From Asterias rubens (Eukaryota; Echinodermata; Asteroidea; Forcipulatida; Asteriidae): a DNA stretch of 64,000 nucleotides. The translations under genes and the position numbers were made by a program. The stretch lies in contig NC_047068.1 in NCBI RefSeq assembly GCF_902459465.1, positions 19,677,195 through 19,741,194 on the forward strand, in the 5' to 3' direction. Numbering within the stretch: the first letter of the stretch is position 1; the number at the start of each line of letters is the position of its first letter. The notes below the pieces were generated by a model. It had not been told where the DNA came from and did no database searches. It was given only the letters and a program-made list of their open reading frames with translations. Positions 1 to 13,000 of the stretch are shown here, one piece after another.

Positions 1-3000
1 TGATCCATGAAGCACTCTTGACCAAAGTCCAGGAGAGAGTGTGAGATTTGACAAGTACTTAATTGGGTCTCAGAGACCTCTGCAATTCCACAGGGAAATT
101 GAGCTCTGTTTGGCCCCATTTGTCACAAGTTTATTAACCACATATCTCATATCACAGCAACTGCTTCATTTCAGAATGCAAATTTGCTTCTTCCAAATGT
201 TCATCTTTCTATTTCTTGAGAGTGGAAGGAAAAGGGCGGGCTGGGGGCAAGGAGAAAGAGGTTATAAATAATGTCTACATTCTGAAACACCAGTAAACTG
301 TTGTACTGGTTGATTAGATGTATGGTGAACAGTACAGTGATTTAGAACTGCACTTTTGCAGATTTTTTTGGTGATCATCAACTATGTTTTACTGACAAAG
401 GATTTACACAACAAAAAATATAAAACTGTTACTACATGTACATGTTCATGTCCATGTTTATAATGTGAGCATATTTACAGTAGAAACCACCAGGTTTCAT
501 AGCAGAGAAAACATTCAATTAATGTTTTAACGAAATATAACATGATATTCATTTATAATTGGGAAGCTAATCAACCTTAGCCGCAGCTGAGAAGCTGAGT
601 TGCGAAGGACGCGGCCTACAAAATGTTCGAGCCACAGGCATGCAAGGGCACCTTCGGCAGCCAGCCATATCGACCCATATTAACTGAAGCACAGTTAAAT
701 GTAGACCTCCAAAGTCTTTGATTTTTTCCAGAAGGAGGAAAATCAGAGGGCCTGGAGAAGAAAACCTGGTGACAAAGGCCCAGGGAGAGAACTCATGGAC
801 AACTGTGTGCTCACATTTGCCTCCAATTGAACCAGCCTTCTATTTCACAAAACTCCTCCTAACTTAGGATTAATCTTAGGAGTTGGGGCGAGTTAAGTTC
901 AGTATACATAGACGTTAAGACGCATTAAACCAATCCTGAGTCAGGAAGAGCTGACTCGTCCTAACTGGAGCATTTCGTGAAATCGGCTGCAGGGCCTCAG
1001 TGATGATGGGTGAATGCTTTCACACACAACCCACCCAAGCCAACCAATATTCTTTGAAAAATCTCACGCATAGCTGGCCTCTTGACTTGGCATCTCTGTC
1101 TATGGTTATACTGAATATAAATGTACTACTGTAGCTTCCTTTAGAGCAATAAGCTCGGGAACTAAACACTAATAAAACATTTTTGCTTTACTGTAGAAGT
1201 TTGCTTTTCTCCTGGCTCTGATAATGACAGTTTGCCAATTTTGATTTGGGCAGTGAAGCATGGTTTACAGAGCCTTTAATACACACATGAGTGGTCATAA
1301 AAGTGCACTCATAAATACCTTGAGCACAAGAATTGCTAAATTTTACAAAAAGGTTTATAGTACACAGTATTTTTTCAGTAATTTTTATGCCTGATAATAA
1401 AAAGGTTAAATTTACGAAAGCAAAACATTTACTCAGTCTTCTTAAACAACCAGTCAAAACCTTGAAGGGTCATGGTCAAAAGATAAAGGACCTAGGAATA
1501 ATTTCTGGAACTACAAATTAGGTAATGGCCGCTGTTGCCCTGGTCTTGGCCCTGGTCATGTTGGTGCTATTTCAAGCTTTTTTGACAGAAATGCTCTTTA
1601 CAAAATTAAAATGGCCTTGCCCTCACAAAGATGAAACCCTACGCCTATATGTATGTAACTCTCACAGTTTATTATGTAAATTGTTCCTATAGCTTGCTTT
1701 TGCTGTTTTTGTAAGAACCCATGGGAAAAAACCCAAGTTATTAGCTTTGTTGGTCTAATCCTTTAATAAAAATGCGCATTTTGGGGGATGTAAATTCTGA
1801 ACTTTATTTGTAATATGCCATGTTTTGTTGCTTTTTTCCCTCTTCAAAATAATTTAAATCAAATCAAATCAAATCAAAAGACAAAGATGGTGAATAACAA
1901 AAGGGGAAAGAAAATTATTTATGTCTTTAATCTGTATGATTCTTTTGCCAAATGTTTTTTTAAAGAAAATTTCTACTGTAGGTAAGTTTCATTGTTGTTT
2001 CACAATAATGTATAAATCCTACATGTGAGTTAAATGAATGTTGTATGCGTGGTGCGTCCAGACTGCCATGCAAGAGAATTATTGTCCCTCAGAACTTGTG
2101 TCAATTAAGATGGCGATAAACATGCATTCCAGGAAAAATGTAGATCAAGATTGAAAGTCAAATGACCGGCTGACCGAAAAATAAGATACCGCACTTCCCA
2201 CACCTGCCCTTTCAACAAAAACACAAGTTTTTGACGAAGGATCAACTGCGAAAGAGAAGACATGCTTGTATAGATTTCTTGACTTAGGGTGACTTTTCAG
2301 GGTCTTGTGTGTCGACGCCGCATCCCTATCATGAAGTATTTGCTCACGGGAAAACCTGATGCCCTGCAGCTGTGAATAATGCACGCTGAATTCAATGGAG
2401 GAAGAACGTTTTACTATCTCTAAATTATACTGTGAATGCCACGAGCACGTCGCTGGCTACAAATTAAGTTGACGTACACACTCGACCGACCTGTCCCAGC
2501 ATTTGCAAAGGAGACGTATTTATACACTGGGAAAGGTTGCGGTTCAAGCCTAGACAATGTGTACTTCCCACGGTGTATGTCTATTCAGTAGAAGGACTTG
2601 GCTTAATGCAGACTGTACAAGTTTGAACAGTGGAGGTGGTATTTTACTTAACTTAATTGAATTGACCAATTGCTGCACGCTTGCATTGTGACCTGCATTG
2701 GTTGGTCGTACAATGCAGGAAAGAGCTGCATGGAGATAGTGTTTCGATCCCGCTCTTACACAAATGAAGGAGATGCTTTGGGTAGCATTTGGGTCTTTTC
2801 AACTCTTTTAAACTCCTCTAGTTTATTATAAAAACATACCTGTACCATTTTCTATGCAAAACATTACAAAACATTACAAAACATATGATCCCATTCTAAA
2901 ACCTCAAGGAACTTAACAACTGTATGGTACGCTACAGTGCAAATAGGAGTGTATCATTTTCAGGCCTCAAAATAACCTACAAATGTACGGAACCCACAGA

Positions 3001-4056
3001 AATTGTTGTGGTGACCGTTGCAAAGTTCCAACACAAATTACAAAAAGAATGTTGAATTTTTCTCACAGAAGTGCCCTGTACCAGAGGAAAATTTCTGTGT
3101 CCCTTCAAGAACAAAATTCAAGGCCTGAATTTTTGTTACTGAATCACAATTTTCTTCTTGATATACAAACAGCTTCCCGCATGTTTTCTTAAAGGTAAAA
3201 ATCAATGACAAGAGGTTAGAAGGTAAGGGGATGTTACATAGATGTACATGTACTATTTCTCCTATTTTAATGTCCTCTTCCTGTAGTTCATGTTTGTATT
3301 GACCACCTTGCATGGTGAATGTGCCACACTCATCTTTTAAATTGGGAGTCAAAAGCCTGTTCAACTGCTGTGTCACCCAAAATGTGCATTACACTGTGAA
3401 CCACACGGGGTATTTAAAACTACAAAATGGCCCAACCGAGATTCAATTATTGTGATGATGACGTCAGGTGAATTGGGAATACAAAATTTGTTGTTAAACT
3501 TTCATTATTCCTCTGTCTGTTAAGCTGTCCCATGACACAATCCTGGGCCCAATTTCATAGAGCTGCTAAGCACAAAAATTTGCTCAGCATTAAATTGTTG
3601 CCTGGATAAAGACAGGATTACCAATCAAATTTCCACGTGATTTTCAGGATAAGCAAGCAATAGCTGAACACCAGTAATAAGCGATATGCAAGAAATGGAA
3701 ATTTGGTTGGTAGACCTGTTTTATTTTCAAGGAAGAAATTTCGTGCTTAGCAGCTCTATGAAATTGGCCCCTCTTGACACAAATGTATCTCAGAGAGTCA
3801 ATCCCCTTTTCACATTGTTGGCAAAATACTACATTTAAAATTTAAAGACATACACTGTACTTGGACAAATATACTATTGTATGTCCATTGGTTAGATTCC
3901 CTCAATCAAGAATTTGAATATCTTCCGATGAGAAATCCCAAGTGTGCATCTAGAAACAAGGAATCCAAGAGAATTTTGGGAAATGGAAAATGCAAACGAT
4001 GAACCTGGCAGGGTATTAAACCATTCCTAATGGTAGTCCTACTATTATATACTCAC
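1..4056 (-). other. RAB26 intron 4 (partial): repeats only
   Basis: No exon seen on either strand. Contents include a palindromic GTTAGGACGAGT-type element near 840-965, a fragment of the GCCCTGGTCTTGG family near 1520-1640, a short (AAATC)n tract at 1857-1876, and a palindromic element whose ends read GGGCCCAATTTCATAG at 3545-3771. Small open frames here show no protein-like features. Confidence 0.6.
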
Positions 4057-7000
4057 TCTAATATTATCAAAGGATTGCCTGTTCGTCACGTCAAATAGTA
4101 GGAGTAGCGCATGTGCGTCTCTGTAGTATGCATGCGTGACACTGCGGAACCTCTCCTGGCCAGCTGTGTCCCAGATCTAGGAGACAATCAGGGAAGACAA
4201 GGAGGGGGAAAAAAAGAACAGACAAATTTAATTACTGCACTCTCTTATGATTGTGATGTCTCACTTCGCTTGGTTAAAAAATCGTGATGACTATTTGTTA
4301 AGCGATTTGATAACTCTATGTTGACTTACGATGACTTAAAATTTACACATAATACATGTACTGGGAAGGATTTATATACTAGTGACGAAGGGTTGGGCCC
4401 AATTTCATAGAGCTATTTAAGCAGAAACTATTGCTTAACAATTTTCTAGTCGAATCCCAATCGAGTATAATACATGTATGCCTGTGATTTTTGTCACAGA
4501 ACTCGGTAACCTTTTTATTGTACTTTTTCCGCTTAAGTTGGGCCCAGGTTGTGTGAAGAAACGTGCTAGTATCCAAAGGCCCAATTTCAAGAAGAAATGA
4601 GCTGGATACCAGTCGTAGATTGTATGAATTTGTACTTTGGCCGGTAACCTCATTCTAGTAACCATAAATTGTGTACAGTTTGTTTATTTAGTAATTTTAT
4701 TCTCCAATCAAATGAAAATTATATACTTTGATGTTTACAACAAATAATGAATGATTTGCAATCCTGATTATTATTTTCAAAAAATGAAAGATACAAATGT
4801 CCCATGGCCCCGTTGAAGGGTAAATTCCACATTTCAACTCATGGAAATATTCCTAACATGCCTGGAATAATACTCCCACAGCCTCTGTTGCCCTGGTTTT
4901 GTTCTTCCCAAAAGATGGTCTAATAATGGGAGTGCCCTTTGCAAAGAAAAAAGGGCCTTGCCCTCTCATACCACTGCCACTGCTAAAAATGGTATTCTTG
5001 AAACAAGAAAAAAACATCTTATTTTGAGAAAATATTTTTTGTGTCACCACTCCCTAGAAACTTTTTCTAGGGAGTGACACAATTAGATGTTTTTCTTATT
5101 TTAAGAAAACCATTTTTAACAGTGTAAGATGAAATGCCAGGCCTGTCTCACCATTGCACTCCCAAACGATCGTGGATTGTGTGTAATATCCAATGGTGAA
5201 CACAATACCGTTCATTTTGTGTGCACTGTTTGCATTAATGGTTATATTCCCGTATAGAAGAGTATACTGTATTATTTACAATAGGATTCCATTAACTGCA
5301 CTAAAATTGCAACGTGGTGAAAACACTAGTGGGTAAATTATCAGATTCTTATGGCAGGTAGTCTTCTTGAAAGGGCAACGCCACTCTAATGCACACAACT
5401 GATTTAATTTCTAAGAAAGGCATAGAAAGGTGAGGTATAAAAAAGAATTTTCTCCAAGTGTTTTTTTTGGTCCATGCTAAATCAGAGCTGCATCTGAAAA
5501 TCAGTATCATTTTGTACAACAATCAGGGAGATAGAATAGGCCCCTAACGCTCAACATAATCAGGGAGAATTCCTAAATTGTTATTCAATAGAATGATGGA
5601 AAGACAGGCATGATACTTCACGGAGGCAATGAAGGCGATTGCTTTCCTGCTCCCTGGTCATTGCCTTGATGCCCTTAATGTGCTAGTAGTAGAGTAGAAA
5701 TTGAAAATTTCCTCATAGGGTGCCCTTGACCACTACACCACCATGTTTACCAAGGGGGAAATGCCTCAGTGCCCTTGCCCTTTCAAAAACGAAGCATGCA
5801 CATAAACACCTGGAAAGATACGTTTACTTTCAGGGAACTTTCTGCACTATCAGATAGAGGTGGCAGTTCTGCTAAAGGAATCCCTCACTTATTGGGCCGT
5901 CACGACATATTAAAGCCTGTTCCGTACTTCCTGCGATTGTGAATGCGATACAAATGTTCACGTCACAAACTTGCAATGAATAATTTGCATCAGTTGACTT
6001 GTGCTGAACTCCTATGAAACACTCACTTTAGACACCAAGCTTGCAATGCATTCGCAGGAAAAAAAGGAACCGGGCTTAACATTCATTGAAGGCACATTTT
6101 CAAAAACAAGGCCCCCCCCCCCAAAAAAAAAAAAAAAAACATCAAAAAATCAAAAATCTAAACAAAAATTTACATAATTCATCTTAGTGAAAAGAAGCAT
6201 AGTTCTCAGCAAATCACTGCCGCATTTAATAGCCGCATTCATACTTGTTTAATTACATCTTTACTGAGGTGCGGTTTTGTACATAGATGGTTGGGTTACG
6301 TTTTACCATTACTTATCACCATTGCTCTGGTGTTACCGCTGCCCTGGTCACAATGACCATACACATCACCACAAAGTGGTTCCATTAACATTGGAAACTC
6401 AGTATTATAAAGGGATCATTCAGCACCTGCCATTGCTTATTACCAAGCACTTGACTACAATACATGTACTACAGAGGTGAGTTCCAAGCTACATGTTAAA
6501 CAATGATGCATGGACAGAGAGTCAAGCCGGGAACAAACTCATCAAGCAATTTTTGCATTGTGCATACTGAATATTAGTATATTCGGCCTTTAAGTGGCAT
6601 GATTTTTGAGTAGCACCTGATTTGGGGTAGCATTTGCTATTCTCAGGCATGTGAGTTACTTATTTATTTATTTATTTATTTTTATTATACAATATAATAT
6701 GTATCCCTGAAAGAAAAGTAATTAAGAGAAAACCGGGCAAGAAAAAAAGAGCAAAAGATAATATTCCTCTACTTTTGTACACAGAAAGTGAAGACAGAAA
6801 GTGAAGATAAAAAGAGGAATCAAAACCCCAAAAGAGGAAATCAGGTTGAAAGAGGAAAGTTCACATGCCTTTATTCTTCCAATAAAAGAATTGAGTACTA
6901 TGTACATGTACATGTAGCATCATTCCTTGATATAAATGCGCAAAGAGTTGAACACATTGTGTCATTGAGACAAACCGAGCTCTCCAGTATCCACACAAAC

Positions 7001-10000
7001 AAAAACCTGGCTGAAAGTCAATGACCAGGATGAGCCGTGACGCCACAACTCTCAATGAGGTTCTGATCCATCTCGTTCCAACCTGGGAAATGCAACGCCA
7101 GACCCTTCAAGAATCCTGAATCAATACACTTCAATAAGCACACCAACAACAACCCGACTCAATGGAGGTGATTACAGGCAGTACATGTTCAGAAAGTGTC
7201 CAATGGCTTTAAGAGAAAACCGGGCAAGAAAAAAAGAGCAAAAGATAATATTCCTCTACTTTTGTACACAGAAAGCGAAGACAGAAAGTGAAGACAAAAA
7301 GAGGAATCTAAACCCAAAAAGAGGAAATCAGGTTGAAAGAGGAAAGTTCACATGCCTTTATTCTATTATAAGAGTTGAGTACATGTACATACATGTAGCA
7401 TCATTCCTTGATATAAATGTGCAAAGAGTTGAACACATCGTGTCATTGAGACAAACCGGGCTCTGCATCATCCACACAAACAAAAACCCGGCTGAAAGTC
7501 AATGACCAGGATGAGCCGTGACGCCACAACCCTCAATTAGGTTCTGATCCATCTCGTTCCAATCTGTGAAATGCAACGCCAGACCCTTCAAACAACCTTA
7601 ATCAATACGCTTCGATAAGCACACCAACAACAACCCGACTCAATGGGGGCGATTACAGGCAGTACATGGACCAAACCTCCTGTACGCTCATTGATTATGC
7701 AGATGGTAAATGGAAAGGAAAAACTTGGGTGTTTTTTTTTTTGAGAATTCTAAAAATAAGACAATTAATGCAGAAATGTACACACCTGCAATGCATGGGT
7801 ACATAATAAACCATCATTCGAGGAAAAACAAGAAAAAGATGATAGGGATCTAGGCCCTGAACATCGGACCATTTAAAACCAAATAAACAATAAAACCTGG
7901 AAAGGTTGAATGCACTGTATTTTTGGTCGCGTATGTTTATCACTTCCGTGGTATTATTTGTCGTGCACAGTTTCAACAGGCATTTTGTAACATTTATTGC
8001 ACCGTAGTTTTAAGTTGCTTTAGAGGTGGGTTGTATCGGCTCCTTTGAATGTCTGTCTGTATTGTTAATGTGTTCCAGTCTTTAGTAACTGTTGTGGGTA
8101 TGAATGACTATACCCCCGGAAATGATTGAGAGCGCCCTCACGCGGCCAAAATTATGGCCCATTTTAATAACATTTCAAACACAGTCTAGTACACCGACAC
8201 AGGTAAACAGTTTGGGCATAGAAAATGATATGACAAGACACTATCAGCAGATCTTGCATTTTGGAGGGTTTTTTTCAATAAAAATTGTTTAATTGAGATT
8301 TTATGGCAAGGCTGGCCAGCTGCATAAAACAGCTGGCTCACGTCAAATGGTTTGACACCTTTAATTTATTTTAGAAACCCTTTTGACATGTTTTACCCAT
8401 GAACAAAAATATTATTTTAAATCAAATCACAGCAATTTATGCCAAGTAAATTTCTGTTAGCTGCAGTGTACAATATTTGGTGAGGATTTTCCAGCCAACA
8501 AAGTGCTTGCAACCAATAAGGAAATGCACATATGCAATTTTTGGTGTATCTAGAGTATCACGTTGTGAATACGTACAACACATGTTGAAAATGGCAAGAG
8601 GATTAAGGTAAGTCTAATGAGAGTAATGACATTCTTGGGCTGCCAGTGTCTTGGAAACTTTACGACAAGTCAAAGACCTAAGAAAAACATATTTTGCACA
8701 TTTGGTTACGGTGTATCTTAAATTTAAATTTGAAGGCGGTTTGGTTTTATATAAAATAACAAAACATTTGGACCTTTTCAGAGTATGACACTGATAGCGC
8801 TAAAAGTTATGTGTGTTTCATGCAGCCTTCTTTAGTGCAATTAGTACAGTGGTGTGTGTTTTGATGCGGAATATCTAGGTTTTGCCCTAGACTGGGCCCC
8901 TGAAAGAATAAAGACAGGTCCCTGCTACTCAGATCAGTGATTCCATTGGATACAATGATATATCATTGGAAACGCGCAGTGACCTGAGCTTTCCATAGAT
9001 GCCCAAACAGTACACTGCTGTAACGTTCGCAAACGAAGTTGACTGTGTATACTAAGAATGTGAAAAAAGGTGAATATACACGCCGGTATCGAGGCAGGTC
9101 TCTTGAGTTATTCAGGATCCTCCAAGTGTGATGCAGATGTACAGGCTAGGTTTGCCCTTAACCATTCCTGTGACTAGTCAGCAGGACCCAGTTAGCTTTT
9201 ATCATTTCGACAGTCTGCCAGCTGTGTCACTTGTTTGGTTTCATACATGTATTATATAGGGATGCTTTTCAACACTGAACTAGCCAGCCGGACCACTTGC
9301 AGTGAATTGTGGCTGACGTCCTCTCATGTGTTTTCAACTGGCATTTGGCCAGGGGACCACTGTTAGTGTTAAGGGGAGAATGATGCTTAGTACATGAGGC
9401 TAAGATTAAGAACATTAAATCTGAATCTAATTTTTGAGGGGGTCTTTATTCTGAAACGTAATATTAGTGATGTATTTTTACAAAACAGAGAACCACCACT
9501 GAAGTGGGGTGTGAATTATTGACCATTGTACCAGAGGGTGCGGATAATGGTTAAGAGGTAATCAGAGTATCAAACTAAAGTTCAGACTGTACATTGTACA
9601 TTAGTTACATACACTATGTATGTCATCAGAGTTTGGGTTAGAATCTTGGCCATGACGCTTGTGTCCTTGAGCGAGATGGTTTCATTTACTTCTCTTTACC
9701 AAGGGGTACAAATGGGTTCCTGCGAGGGTAGAGTAAGAGGTTGATATTGTGTTTGCAAAAGCCTTTTGGGCACCACGGCAGCCCGGGTCTGCATACTCCA
9801 CAAAATTGTTCCTCAAGTTACTGGAATGTTATTGGCCCAATGCCCAGGGCACTAATTGTACAGCGCATTGATACCAGGTTATTATCAAATGCCCTATTAC
9901 TAAGTCCATATTAATTTGAATAATATAATATTCATATTCATAATGTCCAATTTCTTGTCCTAGGAATTACATCAAGGCCGTAACCTCTGCTGCCCTGGTC

Positions 10001-13000
10001 TTGGCCATGGTGCCCCTTCAAAAGTTTCTTGTACATAAACTTGAAGATTTCCTTAAGGAATTACCCTTTAAAAAGGGGAAATGGTGTTGCCCTCTCAAAG
10101 ATAAATTCCAGGCCTGGCTATGCCTTGACTATGATCAGTTCTCCGCTGATGAAATTATTCATTTTGGTTCCTTGTAAATTATGAGTTAGCTCATGAGATC
10201 CAGCCCTGTTACCTGATCAATCATGTATTATGCCACTCAGCACGATCACTGCATAGCAAAACATGCAATGCATACTGTAGGCTCCATTCAACAGACACCC
10301 ACAGCTAATTAAATGTTCCTTCCACTTAAAGGGAAAGTCATACATTGTACCATTGAGTAATTGTAAAATTACATACATTTGTCAAAAATGTGTGAATCGT
10401 GGACAGTTTATGTAATTTGTATGCAGAGCTGCAAACATACATCTTGCGATTGTGGATTATTTTGTACAGCAATCAAGGCAATATTTATGCCCTGTATTTG
10501 TTTTTAAAGTAATGTAATCTTTTATCAAAAGGAAATACAAAGTGTTTAACAAAGGAATGATTCAAACTAAAAAGTTGAGAAAACGACAATTCCCTCCAAT
10601 TTTGTATACCTGTGATGTCGTAATCTTTTATAAAAAAGGCTTTATAAATACCATACCAATAGTTTGACCTTGAATCCTTGATTGGGATCGATTGATGCAT
10701 GGCAGTGACACTGTGATATTTCACACCCTGCTTATTACGCTGAGCACTCTTACTCCACAAATTGGGCTGTTTTAAGGAACGTTACAGAATTGGTAAGAAA
10801 CAAAAATCGTGAAGATCACAGATTTACATAAAACTTACACGGTCTAAGGATGATAGTTGAAAACATCCCTTGAAATATTTCTGTCTGAAATGTCATATTC
10901 GTTTGGAATTTATCACTCAGTGAGCGTTTTATTCATTTTTATTTTGGCATCGATGCAATGCAAAATGTGCAATAGGTTTTTCACTATTCTCTTGTGACCC
11001 AGATGGCCGATCGATCTCAAACTTCTACAGGTTTGTCAGTTTATGTATATGGGCAATTCCAAGCAAACATGAACATGACACCAAAAAATCAAGTTTTTGT
11101 CACAACTTTCTTTCCACTTAGAAGTTATAGCTAACATATGAAACCAATTTATTTGTAGTTGTTGACAAGGAATAAACCCAATTTTGCAACTCAGCTTGGG
11201 CTCCATGTACATGTAGGCATGGCTACATTTTCTGGAAAACTGTAATGCGACTGACCGTAATGTGACTGACCATGGTTTTGCCATGTATAAACCTAAAAGT
11301 TCAAGTTGCTGACCTTTTATAAGTATCCTGTTGGATACTCATGTATAAGAGTTGTGTATAATATAGTAACACTTTCACAATCTTTTTGATAGAGGAGATT
11401 TTTGAATTGTGACAAGTGTTTTTTTTTACCGTGTCCTTTTTGTGTAATGCGACTGACTGCTTTTTACAACGTTATAACATCCAGAGCACAAAGCCCACAA
11501 CATTTCTAATATTATCAATTCAAAGCCTTACATGTCAAGTACAAATCAGTCTATAAACTTAGTGGAAAGAATATCTCACACAGAAGTTCTTCTAGCACCA
11601 CGATCGAGAAATGACACTGAAAAGTGTAATGCGACTGACCGTGGAATTGCCCATATGGTGGATTACATAAAGTGCTAACACTGCCAGCGACTGTTTTTTT
11701 AGCAAAAACCAATTCTGTTATGTTCCTTTAATACAAGTTCATTATCACATGAGCGCTCATGGAATATTGTGGGCGTCAAATTTGCTTGGTTATGGACAAA
11801 TTTATCATCACATGCACGCTAAATGGAATATGGACAAATATAGCACATCTGCATCCCATATCGGCCTAGTTGGTTAAGGGACGCAGAAGTGCTAGATATT
11901 TCTCCATATTCTACGAGCATGGTGTGATAACTAATACTCTAGTAGTACTGTATTTAATGAGCAACCCAATTATGTAGTTTGAGTCCAAATGGTTTCTACT
12001 TTCAATCCGATCTGTAACCTCATTATGCAGTGTACAGTGGCTCTAAAACAGTACAGGTTTCCTTAATTCAATCTTGGCTCGTTGATGAAATTTATTTTGG
12101 AAAACGTGATAGGCTTAAGGGCCTATTAGGCGTAAAACCATGCATGTGATTATCAGTGGTGCTTACATGTAGGTAGTAAGGAGTATTGATGAATGCTTTA
12201 CGCACTTCAGACATGCCTGTTTGCACAACTGGAGTACCGTGGAATATTGTAATGTGTAAAAAAAAACAATGTATTGAGTAGCTCATCTTCTGACACATAC
12301 CATGTACATCAAAGTGTGAAGTACGTACAGCACATACGTACGATTGCGCACTGTACAGTAAAGTGCACAGTATCCAAGCATATGATCCAAGCTACATTCA
12401 CATGTTTTTAATTCCTCATAATGTTGTCGGATTACATTATTTTCAACACCCAATATGTGTGCAGATGTTTACAAACCGTGGCATTTTGTGCTTATGATAT
12501 CTTTTCGCTTTTAATAGGCTTACATTATGTCGTAATTCAAAATATCTGCACTTACTTACAAAGTGAGAAATGCTTGCACTTGTGCAATACATGAAGCACA
12601 AGCTCCCTGAAAACCTACATGTAAAACCATAGAGCAAGGAAGAGTTAATAAAATTATTGTTGGCTAAAGCACTTTCTTTTTTTTATTACAAATTTAGCAG
12701 CACCATCGGAAATTGGGACCTGGATCTAAACAAAATGTGAAACTGTGCATTTTACTTGAATTTGTTTGATGTACATTTAAATATATAATGTGCATTCAAG
12801 AATGGTTGCAAAGAAACTCTGGAGGTGCGCAAAAAAAAATCAGTGCAGATCATTCTGATCTCCGTTCAGGAACTGAAATTGTAAGGTTGTGTTGTAATTG
12901 TAAGGTTTACATTTTACCTCCCCTCCCCCTCATAAAATGTACAGTACACTGCAACCTCCAAAACCACTCATAAAATTCCTTAAATTGAAAACCAGCCCTG

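Noticed and set aside
2145..3376. RAB26 C-terminal exons within 1-4056
   Set aside because: I looked on the minus strand for the expected AWL..EI, GNKxD, TSAK and CC tail segments and found none; the open frames at 2145-2384 and 3038-3376 do not resemble a Rab.
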